Origin: Pseudomonas sp. VD-NE ins
Lineage (GTDB): Bacteria; Pseudomonadota; Gammaproteobacteria; Pseudomonadales; Pseudomonadaceae
NCBI RefSeq assembly: GCF_031882575.1
Contig: NZ_CP134772.1
Coordinates: forward strand, 5,987,001-6,051,000
DNA length: 64,000 nt
Reading direction: 5' to 3'
Under the pieces are notes generated by a model. The model was given only the letters and a program-made list of their open reading frames with translations. It was not told where the DNA came from and did not search any database. Positions 33,385 through 42,673 of this stretch are shown here, in pieces (position 1 is the first letter of the stretch; each line of letters opens with the position of its first letter). Made by a program: the position numbers and the translations under genes.

Positions 33385-34179
33385 ATGCGTGTAGCCCTTT
33401 ACCAATGTCCACCGCTGCCACTGGACCCCGCCGCCAACCTGCAACGCTTGCATCAACTGGCGATGGAGGCCAAGGGCGCCGACCTGTTGGTGCTGCCGGA
33501 GATGTTCATGACCGGCTACAACATCGGCGCCGAAGCGGTCAGCACCTTGGCCGAGGTCTTTAACGGTGAATGGGCGCAGCAAATCGGCCGAATCGCCAAA
33601 GCCGCAGGTTTGGCGATTGTTTACGGCTATCCGGAGCGCACTGCCGACGGGCAGATCTACAACGCCGTGCAGTTGATCGATTCGCACGGTGAGCGCCTGT
33701 GCAATTACCGCAAAACGCATCTGTTCGGTGATCTGGATCGCTCGATGTTCAGCCCCGGCGATGATGACTTCCCAATCGTCGAACTCAACGGCTGGAAACT
33801 CGGTTTCCTGATCTGCTACGACCTCGAGTTTCCGGAAAACACCCGCCGTCTGGCACTCGCCGGCGCCGAGCTGATTCTGGTGCCGACGGCGAACATGATT
33901 CCGTTCGATTTCGTCGCTGATGTCACCGTGCGCTCGCGCGCTTTCGAAAACCAGTGTTACGTGGCCTACGCCAACTATTGCGGCAACGAAGGCGACATCC
34001 ACTATTGCGGACAAAGCAGCATCGCCGCACCGGATGGCAGCCGCATCGCTCAAGCCGGACTCGACGAAGCGCTGATCGTCGGCGAACTGGATCGGCAGTT
34101 GATGCTCGACTCGCGCGCGGCCAATCGCTACCTCAGCGACCGCCGCCCGGAGCTTTACGGCGCGCTGAACCAGCGCTAA
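33385..34179 (+). CDS. davA: 5-aminovaleramide amidohydrolase (nitrilase superfamily)
   Basis: This 264-residue carbon-nitrogen hydrolase shows the Glu-Lys-Cys triad in its three blocks: LLVLPEMFMTGYN, NYRKTHLFGDLD and GFLICYDLEFPE. It hydrolyses 5-aminovaleramide from DavB to 5-aminovalerate and ammonia. The davT/davD genes for the next steps are not in the window. It is probably cotranscribed with davB. Confidence 0.9.
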   Translation: MRVALYQCPPLPLDPAANLQRLHQLAMEAKGADLLVLPEMFMTGYNIGAEAVSTLAEVFNGEWAQQIGRIAKAAGLAIVYGYPERTADGQIYNAVQLIDSHGERLCNYRKTHLFGDLDRSMFSPGDDDFPIVELNGWKLGFLICYDLEFPENTRRLALAGAELILVPTANMIPFDFVADVTVRSRAFENQCYVAYANYCGNEGDIHYCGQSSIAAPDGSRIAQAGLDEALIVGELDRQLMLDSRAANRYLSDRRPELYGALNQR

Positions 34180-34217
34180 TCCGCTAGCATTGGCACTTCA
34201 CTGTTCTGGAAGTGCCC

Positions 34218-36632
34218 ATGCCTGCGCCGACTCACCCCCGCCACCACTCTGAAATCCTGGCCAACGGCTTGCGCGTGACCCTGCGTCATGTGCCCGGTCT
34301 GAAGCGCAGCGCCGCTGCGTTGCGCGTGTCTGCCGGTAGCCATGACGTGCCGTTGGCGTGGCCGGGGCTGGCGCATTTTCTGGAGCATTTACTGTTTCTC
34401 GGCACCGAGCGTTTTCCTGCCGGTGAAGGGCTGATGGCCTACGTGCAAAGTCACGGAGGGCAAGTGAATGCCAGCACTCGCGAACGTACCACTGACTTTT
34501 TCTTTGAGCTGCCGACCCGAGCGTTCAGCGCCGGGCTGGAGCGTCTGTCAGACATGCTCGCCAAGCCGCGTATGAATCTGGACGATCAGTTGCGGGAACG
34601 CGAAGTGTTGCAGGCGGAATTTGTCGCATGGTCACAGGATCCTGCGGCGCAGCGGCAGTTTGCGTTGTATGAAGGTTTACCAGCAGATCATCCACTGCGC
34701 GGGTTTCACGCGGGTAATCGGCACAGCCTGAAGGTTGAAGATCCGGCATTTCAGCAGGCGTTGAAAGATTTCCACCAACATTTTTATCAGACCGGGCAGA
34801 TGACCCTGAGCCTGGTCGGGCCACAGAGCCCTGAAGAACTGAAATTGCTGGCGGAGCAATTCGCGGCGGCGTTACCGGCTGGGGATAAAGTTATGCAGGC
34901 TGCGCCCCTGCCACTGGCGGTGAAAAGTTATCAACAGGTCGATGAGCAGCGCAGCAATCTACTGCTCACATTCGAGGCCCTGCCTGAATCGTCCAGAGAG
35001 GCTCTGGCGTTTCTCTGTCATTGGCTGAACAGCGCCAAGCCCGGCGGCCTGCTGGCGTATTTGCGACAGCAGCAACTGGCGGATGGGTTGAAAGCGGCAC
35101 CGGTGTATCACTTTGTCGGGCAAGCGTTGCTGCACTTGGAGTTCACCGCTGCCACCGGATCGTTAAACGCCATTCGCGAACAACTGCTCGATTGGTTGAG
35201 CTTCTTTGCTCAGCAAGATTGGACGCCATTGCGCAAGGAATACGCAGCCCTGCTGCAACGCCAGCAGCAGGTCAGCGGCGCACTGCAACTGGCGAGGCTC
35301 GACAGTGAGCGGTTGGAAAACGGCCTGTCCAATGCCGGCGTTGAAGCTCTTGAACAGATTCTCGGCGAAATCGGCGTTGTGGATAACTTCAGCGAGCACT
35401 GGCACCTGCCTGCCGCCAATCCATTCCTGCGAGCCAATGAACCTTTGGCCAACGCCGGACTGATTCGCGGCCAGACCAGCGCTCACCGAGGCCTGCGCAC
35501 GTTCGCTCAGGATCGTTCGCGCGGCCGTCGTGAACGCTCGCCGATGCAATTCAGCCAGGCGTTGCCGGACTGCACTGATGAAGGCGCGATTTATCTGCGC
35601 TGGCAGGTGGAGGCCGCCGCCAGCGCTAACCTGCAATCGCGGTTGCAGCGCAGTCTTTGGCAAACCCGCCAAGACGCGCGCGAGGCCGGAGTCGAATTGT
35701 CTTTCAGCGCCACTGGCAACCAATGGCTGCTGAAGCTCACCGGTCTGCAGGAGTCAATGCCCGGTGTCCTCGAGCTCGCGCTGAAATGTCTGACGCAAGT
35801 TGACGCCGATTCCCCGCTTGGCGAGCCGCAAACGCCGCTGATCCCCATTCGCCAATTGCTTGAAGCGCTGCCCGAACATGTTCTGCAATCAACGAGAACC
35901 GGCGACGATGCGAAACACCTGTGGACAACTTCGCGCTGGGACGGTCTCGCTGTGGGGCTCAACCAACAGAGCCAATCCGCCATGGGTCTGGCCCTTAGCC
36001 GTATTCCCGGGATCCCGGACAACCAGCTGCCAGCACCGACGACGGTCACCGCACAACCACACTGGAGCCACATCGAAAGCGCTTCCAGCGAACACGCCTT
36101 GCTGCTGTTCTGCCCGACTGCCGACAGTGACATCGCTGCCCATGCGGCGTGGAGAATGCTCGCGCAACTTTGTCAGACGCCGTTCTATCATCGTCTGCGA
36201 GTCGAGTTGCAATTGGGCTACGCGGTGTTCAGTGCACTGCGCCAGATGCACGGCCAAACCGCCCTCCTGTTCGGTGTGCAATCGCCAAATGCCAGGCCTG
36301 CGGAGTTGCTCGAGCACCTTCAACAGTTTCTCAACGGCATTCCAGCCCTGATCGAACAGCTCGATGAGGTCAGCCTCAGCCAGCACCGGCAAAACCTCGC
36401 TGAACAATTCGACAGCGCCACGCTGGCCGGCAAAGAGGCGGCCGAATTGCTCTGGCAGGCCAGACTCGCGGGCCACTCGTCGGATTATCTCGCACAATTG
36501 ACCGTCGCCATCGGCCAACTGGATCGCCAGACATTGCTCGCGGCGGCTCAACGCTTGATCAATGCAGAAGGCGGCTGGCTCTGCCTCGCTAGCGATCCAG
36601 TGCCTGGAAGCCCATGGCAAGCCGTCAAATGA
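34218..36632 (+). CDS. pqqF: PQQ biosynthesis peptidase PqqF (M16 family)
   Basis: I prefer the ATG at 34218, five bases after GGAAG; a GTG at 34212 is possible. The 804-residue protein carries the inverted zinc motif HFLEH (H53, E56, H57) of M16 metallopeptidases, with further M16 repeats downstream. Residues 400-800 are typical of the less conserved second half. PqqF is thought to cut the crosslinked PqqA peptide. As in P. putida it lies before pqqA, separated by 156 bp with a hairpin and probably a promoter. Confidence 0.92.
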   Translation: MPAPTHPRHHSEILANGLRVTLRHVPGLKRSAAALRVSAGSHDVPLAWPGLAHFLEHLLFLGTERFPAGEGLMAYVQSHGGQVNASTRERTTDFFFELPTRAFSAGLERLSDMLAKPRMNLDDQLREREVLQAEFVAWSQDPAAQRQFALYEGLPADHPLRGFHAGNRHSLKVEDPAFQQALKDFHQHFYQTGQMTLSLVGPQSPEELKLLAEQFAAALPAGDKVMQAAPLPLAVKSYQQVDEQRSNLLLTFEALPESSREALAFLCHWLNSAKPGGLLAYLRQQQLADGLKAAPVYHFVGQALLHLEFTAATGSLNAIREQLLDWLSFFAQQDWTPLRKEYAALLQRQQQVSGALQLARLDSERLENGLSNAGVEALEQILGEIGVVDNFSEHWHLPAANPFLRANEPLANAGLIRGQTSAHRGLRTFAQDRSRGRRERSPMQFSQALPDCTDEGAIYLRWQVEAAASANLQSRLQRSLWQTRQDAREAGVELSFSATGNQWLLKLTGLQESMPGVLELALKCLTQVDADSPLGEPQTPLIPIRQLLEALPEHVLQSTRTGDDAKHLWTTSRWDGLAVGLNQQSQSAMGLALSRIPGIPDNQLPAPTTVTAQPHWSHIESASSEHALLLFCPTADSDIAAHAAWRMLAQLCQTPFYHRLRVELQLGYAVFSALRQMHGQTALLFGVQSPNARPAELLEHLQQFLNGIPALIEQLDEVSLSQHRQNLAEQFDSATLAGKEAAELLWQARLAGHSSDYLAQLTVAIGQLDRQTLLAAAQRLINAEGGWLCLASDPVPGSPWQAVK

Positions 36633-36658
36633 TCATTACCGAGGCTGCAAGGAGCTTT

Positions 36659-36695
36659 CTCAAAGATTCACGGGCATTTACCCGGAAATTTTGAG
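36659..36695 (+). other. Imperfect hairpin in the pqqF-pqqA gap
   Basis: Outer arms CTCAAA (36659-36664) and TTTGAG (36690-36695) enclose an inner CGGG-CATTTA-CCCG stem. It follows the pqqF stop by 26 bp and has no T-run. It may end pqqF transcription or mark the pqqA upstream region. Confidence 0.45.
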
Positions 36696-36788
36696 TAACA
36701 TAGCAGCCTAACTATTTGGAACATCTCTGCGCTGCCGTGGACTATAACTATGGACAGCGCTATCCCACCCACCCCGAGGAGACACACC

Positions 36789-36863
36789 ATGTCCTGGACA
36801 AAACCTGCTTACACCGACCTGCGTATCGGCTTCGAAGTCACCATGTACTTCGCCAGCCGCTGA
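36789..36863 (+). CDS. pqqA: PQQ precursor peptide PqqA
   Basis: This 24-residue peptide starts [20 protein letters not shown] and ends after four more residues. It holds the conserved ExxxY motif, Glu16 and Tyr20, whose side chains are crosslinked by PqqE and become the PQQ skeleton. GAGGAG precedes the ATG. It is far shorter than usual ORF cut-offs. An intrinsic terminator 28 bp downstream separates it from pqqB. Confidence 0.96.
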
Positions 36864-36890
36864 GTTCTGCTTACGTAGAATTGCAGTGCA

Positions 36891-36920
36891 ACGCCTCGGC
36901 TCGCCGGGGCGTTTTATTTT
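36891..36920 (+). terminator. Intrinsic terminator/attenuator between pqqA and pqqB
   Basis: ACGCCTCGGC (36891-36900) pairs with GCCGGGGCGT (36903-36912), ten pairs with one G-T, followed by TTTATTTT. It would make a short abundant pqqA transcript and leave only read-through for pqqB-E. Confidence 0.9.
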
Positions 36921-36944
36921 CCGCGTTGAAATGATGGAGTGTTC

Positions 36945-37856
36945 ATGTTCGTCCAGATTCTGGGTTCGGCCGCTGGCGGCGGTTTTCCGCAGTGGAACTG
37001 CAACTGCGTCAACTGCGCAGGCTTTCGCAACGGCAGCCTGAATGCCAAGGCCCGCACCCAATCGTCCATCGCGATCTCCGATGACGGCGTGAACTGGGTG
37101 TTGTGCAACGCCTCACCGGACATTCGCGCGCAGTTGCAAAGCTTCGCCCCGATGCAACCGGGCCGCGCCCTGCGTGACACCGGCATCAGCGCGATCATTC
37201 TGATGGACAGCCAGATCGACCACACCACCGGTCTGCTCAGCCTGCGCGAAGGTTGCCCGCATCAGGTCTGGTGCACGGACATGGTTCACGAAGACCTCAG
37301 CACCGGTTTTCCGCTGTTCAAGATGCTCACCCACTGGAACGGCGGGCTGGACTGGAACCGCATCGAACTCGATCAGAGTTTCACCGTGGCCGCGTGCCCG
37401 AACCTGCGATTCACTCCGCTGCCGTTGCGCAGCGCCGCGCCACCGTATTCGCCGCACCGCTTCGATCCGCACCCGGGCGACAACATCGGTTTGATCGTTG
37501 AAGACCTGAACACCGGCGGCAAGCTGTTCTATGCGCCGGGGCTGGGCAAGGTCGATGCGCCGTTGCTGGAGATCATGGCGGGCAGTGATTGCCTGTTGGT
37601 CGACGGCACGATGTGGGATGACGATGAGATGCAACGCCGTGGCGTCGGCACTCGCACCGGTCGCGAGATGGGCCATCTGGCGCAGAACGGTCCTGGCGGC
37701 ATGCTGGAAGTGCTGGAACAATTGCCTGAGCAGCGCAAGGTGCTTATCCACATCAACAACACCAACCCGATTCTCGATGAGGATTCGCCGGAGCGTGCTG
37801 AACTGGCGAGACGTAATGTTGAAGTGGCGTTCGATGGCATGAGTATTGTGCTGTAA
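36945..37856 (+). CDS. pqqB: PQQ biosynthesis protein PqqB (metallo-beta-lactamase fold)
   Basis: I start at the ATG at 36945 with GGAG upstream, giving 303 residues. Typical segments are [19 protein letters not shown] (a CxCxxC-like zinc site) and the [15 protein letters not shown] histidine motif. PqqB is an iron-dependent hydroxylase acting on the Glu-Tyr intermediate, per recent work on the family. It follows the pqqA terminator and precedes pqqC by 134 bp, which hold a REP pair. Confidence 0.95.
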   Translation: MFVQILGSAAGGGFPQWNCNCVNCAGFRNGSLNAKARTQSSIAISDDGVNWVLCNASPDIRAQLQSFAPMQPGRALRDTGISAIILMDSQIDHTTGLLSLREGCPHQVWCTDMVHEDLSTGFPLFKMLTHWNGGLDWNRIELDQSFTVAACPNLRFTPLPLRSAAPPYSPHRFDPHPGDNIGLIVEDLNTGGKLFYAPGLGKVDAPLLEIMAGSDCLLVDGTMWDDDEMQRRGVGTRTGREMGHLAQNGPGGMLEVLEQLPEQRKVLIHINNTNPILDEDSPERAELARRNVEVAFDGMSIVL

Positions 37857-37865
37857 CTGATGGCC

Positions 37866-37941
37866 TCATCGCTGGCAAGCCAGCTCCCACAAGGTTATGT
37901 GGCGTACACAAAACCTGTGGGAGCTGGCTTGCCAGCGATGA
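37866..37941. repeat. REP pair, class C (inverted) inside the pqq operon
   Basis: Inverted arms containing CATCGCTGGCAAGCCAGCTC lie at about 37866-37890 and 37917-37941. The same class recurs at 63819-63886. This copy sits between pqqB and pqqC and could affect read-through or mRNA stability. Confidence 0.93.
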
Positions 37942-37990
37942 CGTCCTGACAGACACCACAGAATCCAACGGTTGTTCCCGGAGAACAGAC

Positions 37991-38743
37991 ATGACTGACA
38001 CGCCAATGTCCCCCACCGAATTCGAAGCAGCCCTGCGCGCCAAAGGCGCCTACTACCACATCCACCACCCGTACCACGTGGCGATGTACCAGGGCCGCGC
38101 CACTCGCGAGCAGATTCAGGGCTGGGTCGCCAACCGCTTCTACTATCAGGTGAACATCCCCCTGAAAGACGCGGCGATTCTCGCCAATTGCCCGGATCGG
38201 GAAATCCGCCGCGAATGGATCCAGCGCCTGCTCGACCACGATGGCGCCCCCGGTGAAGACGGCGGCATCGAAGCTTGGCTGCGCCTCGGTCAAGCGGTCG
38301 GTCTCGACCCGGATCAATTGCGCTCCCAGGAGCTGGTGCTGCCGGGCGTACGTTTCGCCGTCGATGCCTACGTCAACTTCGCTCGTCGCGCCAGTTGGCA
38401 GGAAGCCGCCAGCAGCTCGTTGACCGAACTGTTCGCGCCGCAGATCCACCAGTCGCGCCTCGACAGCTGGCCGCAGCATTACCCGTGGATCGATCCGGCC
38501 GGTTACGAATACTTCCGCACCCGCCTCGGTCAGGCGCGGCGTGATGTCGAGCATGGTCTGGCGATTACGCTGGAGCACTACAAGACCCGCGAAGGCCAAG
38601 AGCGCATGCTGGAAATTCTCCAGTTCAAACTGGACATTCTTTGGAGCATGCTCGATGCCATGAGCATGGCCTACGAACTGCACCGTCCGCCGTATCACAG
38701 CGTCACCGAACAACGGGTCTGGCATAAAGGAATCACCTTATGA
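37991..38743 (+). CDS. pqqC: Pyrroloquinoline-quinone synthase PqqC
   Basis: This 250-residue helical protein has the PqqC signatures [16 protein letters not shown] and [17 protein letters not shown]. It performs the last, cofactorless step: ring closure and eight-electron oxidation with O2 to give PQQ. It overlaps pqqD by 4 bp. Confidence 0.97.
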   Translation: MTDTPMSPTEFEAALRAKGAYYHIHHPYHVAMYQGRATREQIQGWVANRFYYQVNIPLKDAAILANCPDREIRREWIQRLLDHDGAPGEDGGIEAWLRLGQAVGLDPDQLRSQELVLPGVRFAVDAYVNFARRASWQEAASSSLTELFAPQIHQSRLDSWPQHYPWIDPAGYEYFRTRLGQARRDVEHGLAITLEHYKTREGQERMLEILQFKLDILWSMLDAMSMAYELHRPPYHSVTEQRVWHKGITL

Positions 38744-39015
38744 GTTTCGATCGCAGCAAAGTCCCGACCTGGCGTCCCGGCTACCGCTTCCAGTACGAAC
38801 CGGCGCAAAAAGGCCACGTGCTGCTGTATCCGGAAGGCATGATCAAGCTCAACGAAAGCGCTGCGCTGATCGGTGGTTTGATTGACGGCGAACGCGATGT
38901 CGCGGCGATCATTGCCAAACTCGATGAGCAGTTCCCCGGCGTGCCCGAACTCGGCGACGACATCGAGCAATTCATGGAGGTTGCCCGTGCGCAGCACTGG
39001 ATCGAACTTGCCTGA
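38740..39015 (+). CDS. pqqD: PqqA-binding chaperone PqqD
   Basis: This 91-residue protein has the PqqD RRE fold pattern ([44 protein letters not shown]). It binds PqqA and presents it to PqqE. It overlaps pqqC by 4 bp and pqqE by 29 bp, so it is tightly coupled to both. Confidence 0.96.
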   Translation: MSFDRSKVPTWRPGYRFQYEPAQKGHVLLYPEGMIKLNESAALIGGLIDGERDVAAIIAKLDEQFPGVPELGDDIEQFMEVARAQHWIELA

Positions 39016-40147
39016 TCTGCCGCCCAAGCCTGAAGTCGGCCTGCCGCTGTGGCTGCTCGCCGAGCTGACCTACCGCTGCCCGCTGCAATGCCCGTACTGC
39101 TCCAATCCACTGGATTTCGCCGAGCAGGGCAAGGAGCTGAGCACCGAGCAGTGGATCAAAGTGTTCCGCGAGGCGCGGGAGATGGGCGCAGCGCAACTGG
39201 GCTTTTCCGGCGGCGAGCCGCTGGTGCGTCAGGATCTCGCCGAGCTGATTCATGAAGCGCGGCAGTTGGGTTTCTACACCAACCTGATCACCTCCGGCAT
39301 CGGACTGACCGAGCAGAAAATCAGCGACTTCAAAAAGGCCGGCCTCGATCACATCCAGATCAGTTTTCAGGCCAGTGACGAGCAAGTGAACAATCTACTC
39401 GCCGGCTCGAAAAAAGCCTTCGCGCAGAAACTGGAAATGGCCCGCGCGGTGAAGGCCCACGGCTATCCGATGGTGCTGAACTTCGTCACCCATCGGCACA
39501 ACATCGACAAGATCGACCGCATCATCGAGCTGTGCATTGCACTTGAGGCCGACTTTGTCGAACTTGCTACCTGCCAGTTTTACGGTTGGGCGCAACTCAA
39601 TCGTGTCGGCCTGTTACCGACCAAAGATCAACTGGTACGCGCCGAACGCATCACCAACGAATATCGGGCGAAACTGGAAGCCGAAGGGCACCCGTGCAAG
39701 CTGATTTTCGTCACCCCGGATTACTACGAAGAACGCCCGAAGGCCTGCATGAACGGCTGGGGCAGCATCTTTCTGACGGTCACGCCGGATGGCACCGCCC
39801 TGCCCTGTCATGGCGCCCGACAACTGCCGGTACAGTTTCCCAATGTGCGCGATCACAGCATGCAGCACATCTGGTATGACTCGTTCGGCTTCAACCGCTT
39901 CCGCGGTTACGACTGGATGCCCGAGCCGTGCCGCTCTTGCGACGAGAAAGAACAAGACTTCGGCGGCTGCCGCTGCCAGGCATTCATGCTCACCGGCGAT
40001 GCGAGCAATGCTGACCCTGTGTGCAGCAAGTCCGAACATCACGGCGTGATCCTCAAGGCCCGCGAAGAAGCCGAGACCGCCACCCAAACCATCGAACAAT
40101 TGGCCTTCCGCAATGAACGAAACTCACGCCTCATCGCCAAGGGCTGA
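38987..40147 (+). CDS. pqqE: PqqA peptide cyclase, radical SAM enzyme PqqE
   Basis: The start is a GTG at 38987 ([10 protein letters not shown]), six bases after GGAGG and inside pqqD; longer in-frame starts have no family support. The 386-residue protein has the radical SAM cluster C31xxxC35xxC38 and a C-terminal SPASM domain ([16 protein letters not shown]). It forms the C-C bond between Glu16 and Tyr20 of PqqA. Its end overlaps the S9 peptidase gene by 35 bp. Confidence 0.96.
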   Translation: MRSTGSNLPDLPPKPEVGLPLWLLAELTYRCPLQCPYCSNPLDFAEQGKELSTEQWIKVFREAREMGAAQLGFSGGEPLVRQDLAELIHEARQLGFYTNLITSGIGLTEQKISDFKKAGLDHIQISFQASDEQVNNLLAGSKKAFAQKLEMARAVKAHGYPMVLNFVTHRHNIDKIDRIIELCIALEADFVELATCQFYGWAQLNRVGLLPTKDQLVRAERITNEYRAKLEAEGHPCKLIFVTPDYYEERPKACMNGWGSIFLTVTPDGTALPCHGARQLPVQFPNVRDHSMQHIWYDSFGFNRFRGYDWMPEPCRSCDEKEQDFGGCRCQAFMLTGDASNADPVCSKSEHHGVILKAREEAETATQTIEQLAFRNERNSRLIAKG

Positions 40148-41924
40148 GCCTTTCAGCGCCTCGCAAGCCGTCGCTGCCGGCATGGACTTCGCCGAGTTGC
40201 AGCTCGGTGCCAACGGGCTGTTCTGGAATGAGTATCGTCCGGAAGATGCCGCGTGCCGGATCTGGCATTGGCGCGATGGCATGGCGAAATGTCTGACGCC
40301 GGATGGCTTCAGTGTGCGCAGTCGGGTGTACGAATATGGCGGTGGCGCGTTTTGTCTGACGCCGGATGGGGTGGTTTTCGTCGCTGAGGCGGATCAGCAG
40401 TTGTATCGCCAGACTTTGGATGGCGAGCCTGAGGCGCTGACGGCGGGCGAATGCCGTTACGGCGATGTGCATTTTGCCTTCGGCCAGGTTCTGGCGGTTG
40501 AAGAGCAGCAGGATCAGCATCGGCTGGTGGCGATTGATCTGGCTGATGGCCGTCGACATGTGCTGGCTGAGGGCGCGGATTTTTATGCGGCGCCAACACT
40601 CAGCCCGGATGGCCAGCGTTTGGCCTGGATCGAATGGAGTCGGCCGCATCAGCCGTGGACGTCGACCCGGTTGATGGTGGCTGAGCGTTTGGCTGACAGC
40701 ACATTCGGTTCGCCGCGACGCGTTGCCGGCGTTGAGATTGAAGAGTCCATTCAACAGCCACGATTTGATGCTCAAGGTCAGTTGTATTGCCTGACTGATC
40801 GCGGTGGTTTCTGGCAGCCATGGGTCGAGACTGCCGGCGGCTTGAAACCATTGCCCGCTGCTCAGGCCGATCATGCACCGGCGCCTTGGCAACTCGGCGG
40901 CTGCACCTGGTTTCCTGTTGGGGATTCCGTTCTCGCCAGTTGGAGCGAAGGTGGTTTTGGGCGCCTTACGCTTGGGGATGAAGATTACACGGGGGATTAC
41001 AGCCGCTTCCGCCATTTGGCGCTGGATGCACAGAACATCTACTGCATCGCTGCCTCGCCGATCAGCCCTTCGGCGGTCATCGCTATTGATCGAACGAGCC
41101 GCGAAGTGAAAGTGCTGGCCGGTGGTGTTGCGCCCCTGCCCGCTGAGCGCATCAGCCGTCCGCAAACCCTGCGCTACCCAAGCGGTTCTGGCGAAGCGCA
41201 CGGCTTCTTCTATCCATCCATGAGCGGCGAGACAAAACCGCCGCTGGTGGTGTTCATCCACGGCGGTCCGACGTCGGCCTGCTATCCGATGCTCGATCCG
41301 CGCATTCAATACTGGACGCAACGCGGCTTCGCCGTCGCCGATCTCAACTATCGCGGCAGCAGTGGTTATGGCCGCGAATATCGTCAGGCGCTGCACTTGA
41401 GCTGGGGTCAGGTGGATGTCGAGGATGCTTGCGCCGTGGTCGCCTATCTCACCGAACAAGGCTTGATCGACGGGGAACGGGCATTCATTCGGGGTGGCAG
41501 CGCAGGCGGTTACACCACGTTGTGTGCGCTGGCGTTCAAGCAGGTCTTCCGCGCTGGCGCCAGCCTTTACGGGGTCAGCGACCCGGTGGCGTTGGCTCGG
41601 GCGACGCACAAGTTCGAAGGTGATTATCTGGACTGGCTGATCGGTGATCCCGAGCAAGACGCCGAACGCTACGCCGCCCGCACGCCGCTATTGCATGCAA
41701 ACAATATCCGCGTGCCGGTGATTTTCTTTCAGGGTGAGCTGGATGCCGTCGTTGTCCCGCAACAAACCCGCGACATGGTCACGGCGCTGGAGCAGAACGG
41801 CGTCCCGGTCGAAGCGCATTACTACCCCGACGAACGCCACGGCTTCCGCCGCGCGGCCAATCAGGCACATGCGCTGGAGCAGGAGTGGAGGTTTTATCGG
41901 CAGGTAATGGGGTTGGCGGACTGA
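40113..41924 (+). CDS. S9 family (prolyl oligopeptidase-like) peptidase in the pqq operon
   Basis: This 603-residue protein has a beta-propeller N-terminal part and a C-terminal alpha/beta-hydrolase. The nucleophile motif is [11 protein letters not shown], with an acid near GELDAVV and a histidine in DERHGFR. It starts inside pqqE (35-bp overlap), so it is translated from the same mRNA. Such genes commonly end pseudomonad pqq operons. A role in trimming PqqA or its crosslinked product is inferred from context. Confidence 0.9.
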   Translation: MNETHASSPRAEPFSASQAVAAGMDFAELQLGANGLFWNEYRPEDAACRIWHWRDGMAKCLTPDGFSVRSRVYEYGGGAFCLTPDGVVFVAEADQQLYRQTLDGEPEALTAGECRYGDVHFAFGQVLAVEEQQDQHRLVAIDLADGRRHVLAEGADFYAAPTLSPDGQRLAWIEWSRPHQPWTSTRLMVAERLADSTFGSPRRVAGVEIEESIQQPRFDAQGQLYCLTDRGGFWQPWVETAGGLKPLPAAQADHAPAPWQLGGCTWFPVGDSVLASWSEGGFGRLTLGDEDYTGDYSRFRHLALDAQNIYCIAASPISPSAVIAIDRTSREVKVLAGGVAPLPAERISRPQTLRYPSGSGEAHGFFYPSMSGETKPPLVVFIHGGPTSACYPMLDPRIQYWTQRGFAVADLNYRGSSGYGREYRQALHLSWGQVDVEDACAVVAYLTEQGLIDGERAFIRGGSAGGYTTLCALAFKQVFRAGASLYGVSDPVALARATHKFEGDYLDWLIGDPEQDAERYAARTPLLHANNIRVPVIFFQGELDAVVVPQQTRDMVTALEQNGVPVEAHYYPDERHGFRRAANQAHALEQEWRFYRQVMGLAD

Positions 41925-41957
41925 TCACCGCGCCCCGTTCAAAACCGAGTTGCCCCA

Positions 41958-42032
41958 TTCGCGAGCAGGCTCGCTCCCACATTGGATCGGTGTTGTTCAC
42001 AAATCCCCTGTGGGAGCGAGCCTGCTCGCGAA
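41958..42032. repeat. REP pair, class A (inverted)
   Basis: Arms containing GCGAGCAGGCTCGCTCCCAC lie at 41958-41980 and, inverted, at 42010-42032. They separate the end of the pqq operon from a convergent small gene. Confidence 0.93.
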
Positions 42033-42057
42033 AGCTATCTATCAGCTGCCGCAGAAC

Positions 42058-42216
42058 TCAGCGCTTGGCGATGATATACACCGCATGCACGATCCCCGGA
42101 ATATACCCGCACAACGTCAGCAGAATGTTCAACCAGAACGCCCCGCCAAACCCGACCTGCAGAAACACACCCAGTGGCGGCAACAGAATAGCGATGATGA
42201 TCCGAATAAAATCCAT
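42058..42216 (-). CDS. YqaE/Pmp3 family membrane peptide
   Basis: This 52-residue peptide starts at the ATG read at 42216, with GGAG upstream. It has two membrane helices (IRIIIAILLPPLGVFLQVG and WLNILLTLCGYIPGIVHAVY). The LPPLGVFL and GYIPGIVHA motifs define the Pmp3/UPF0057 family of small stress-induced membrane proteins in bacteria, yeast and plants. The molecular role is unclear; effects on membrane potential and salt tolerance are reported for the family. Confidence 0.9.
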   Translation of the reverse strand: MDFIRIIIAILLPPLGVFLQVGFGGAFWLNILLTLCGYIPGIVHAVYIIAKR

Positions 42217-42281
42217 GGGGCAGCTCCTGAATGGGGGTTGGCTCACCTGAGCCATACAAGCTAATCGACCCGCGCCGTTCG

Positions 42282-42464
42282 TCAGGGTTCAGTAGCATTT
42301 TCCGCGTCTGCATCAGACTGACGCCGAGCCGCCTCAGAAATTGCAACGAGGCACGACTCATCAAACTCCCGCATCAATGCCTTGCTGATGGCACCGACAT
42401 CAAGCAGTGCAAAGGCTGACTCGTGTATCGATTCAGAAATTTCACTTTTGAATTTTTCACCCAT
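42282..42464 (-). pseudogene. Remnant of an XRE/HigA-like antitoxin gene
   Basis: The 60-residue ORF has a good start (GGAG seven bases before ATG). Residues 1-42 (GEKFKSEISESIHESAFALL, then KALMREFDESCL) resemble the N-terminal part of HTH antitoxins such as those paired with HigB/RelE toxins. The helix-turn-helix half is missing: the frame turns into a polar tail and stops. An LRRLGVS fragment continues in another frame, suggesting a frameshift. No toxin gene lies upstream. I infer a decayed antitoxin; a genuine small protein is possible. Confidence 0.5.
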
Positions 42465-42584
42465 GAGCTGGCTCCTCAATTTCCTTGGTCGACAGGTTCT
42501 CGATTTGTCGTAGCAACGGCTGAGCTTAAAAAACATGAGCGGCTCCATCGCTCAAGCATTAATTGCCACCTGCAAAACCCGGCC

Positions 42585-42626
42585 ACAAAAAAACGCCCCA
42601 CGCCAAAAGAATCAGGCGTGGGGCGT
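42585..42626 (-). terminator. Intrinsic terminator for the class III aminotransferase gene
   Basis: ACGCCCCACGCC (42593-42604) pairs perfectly with GGCGTGGGGCGT (42615-42626). On the minus strand the stem is followed by a run of T's. It lies about 48 bp past the aminotransferase stop. Confidence 0.93.
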
Positions 42627-42673
42627 GCGTTATACCGCGAGACGGTTCTTGAATTCGGGTAGGAAACTTCAGT

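Noticed and set aside
40131..41657. 508-codon minus-strand open frame inside the S9 peptidase gene
   Set aside because: The plus-strand frame has catalytic Ser/Asp/His motifs and couples to pqqE; the minus frame has none.
42035..42364. 109-codon minus-strand frame over the Pmp3 gene and antitoxin remnant
   Set aside because: It overlaps the clear Pmp3 gene; only a short LRRLGVS stretch is of interest, as frameshift evidence.
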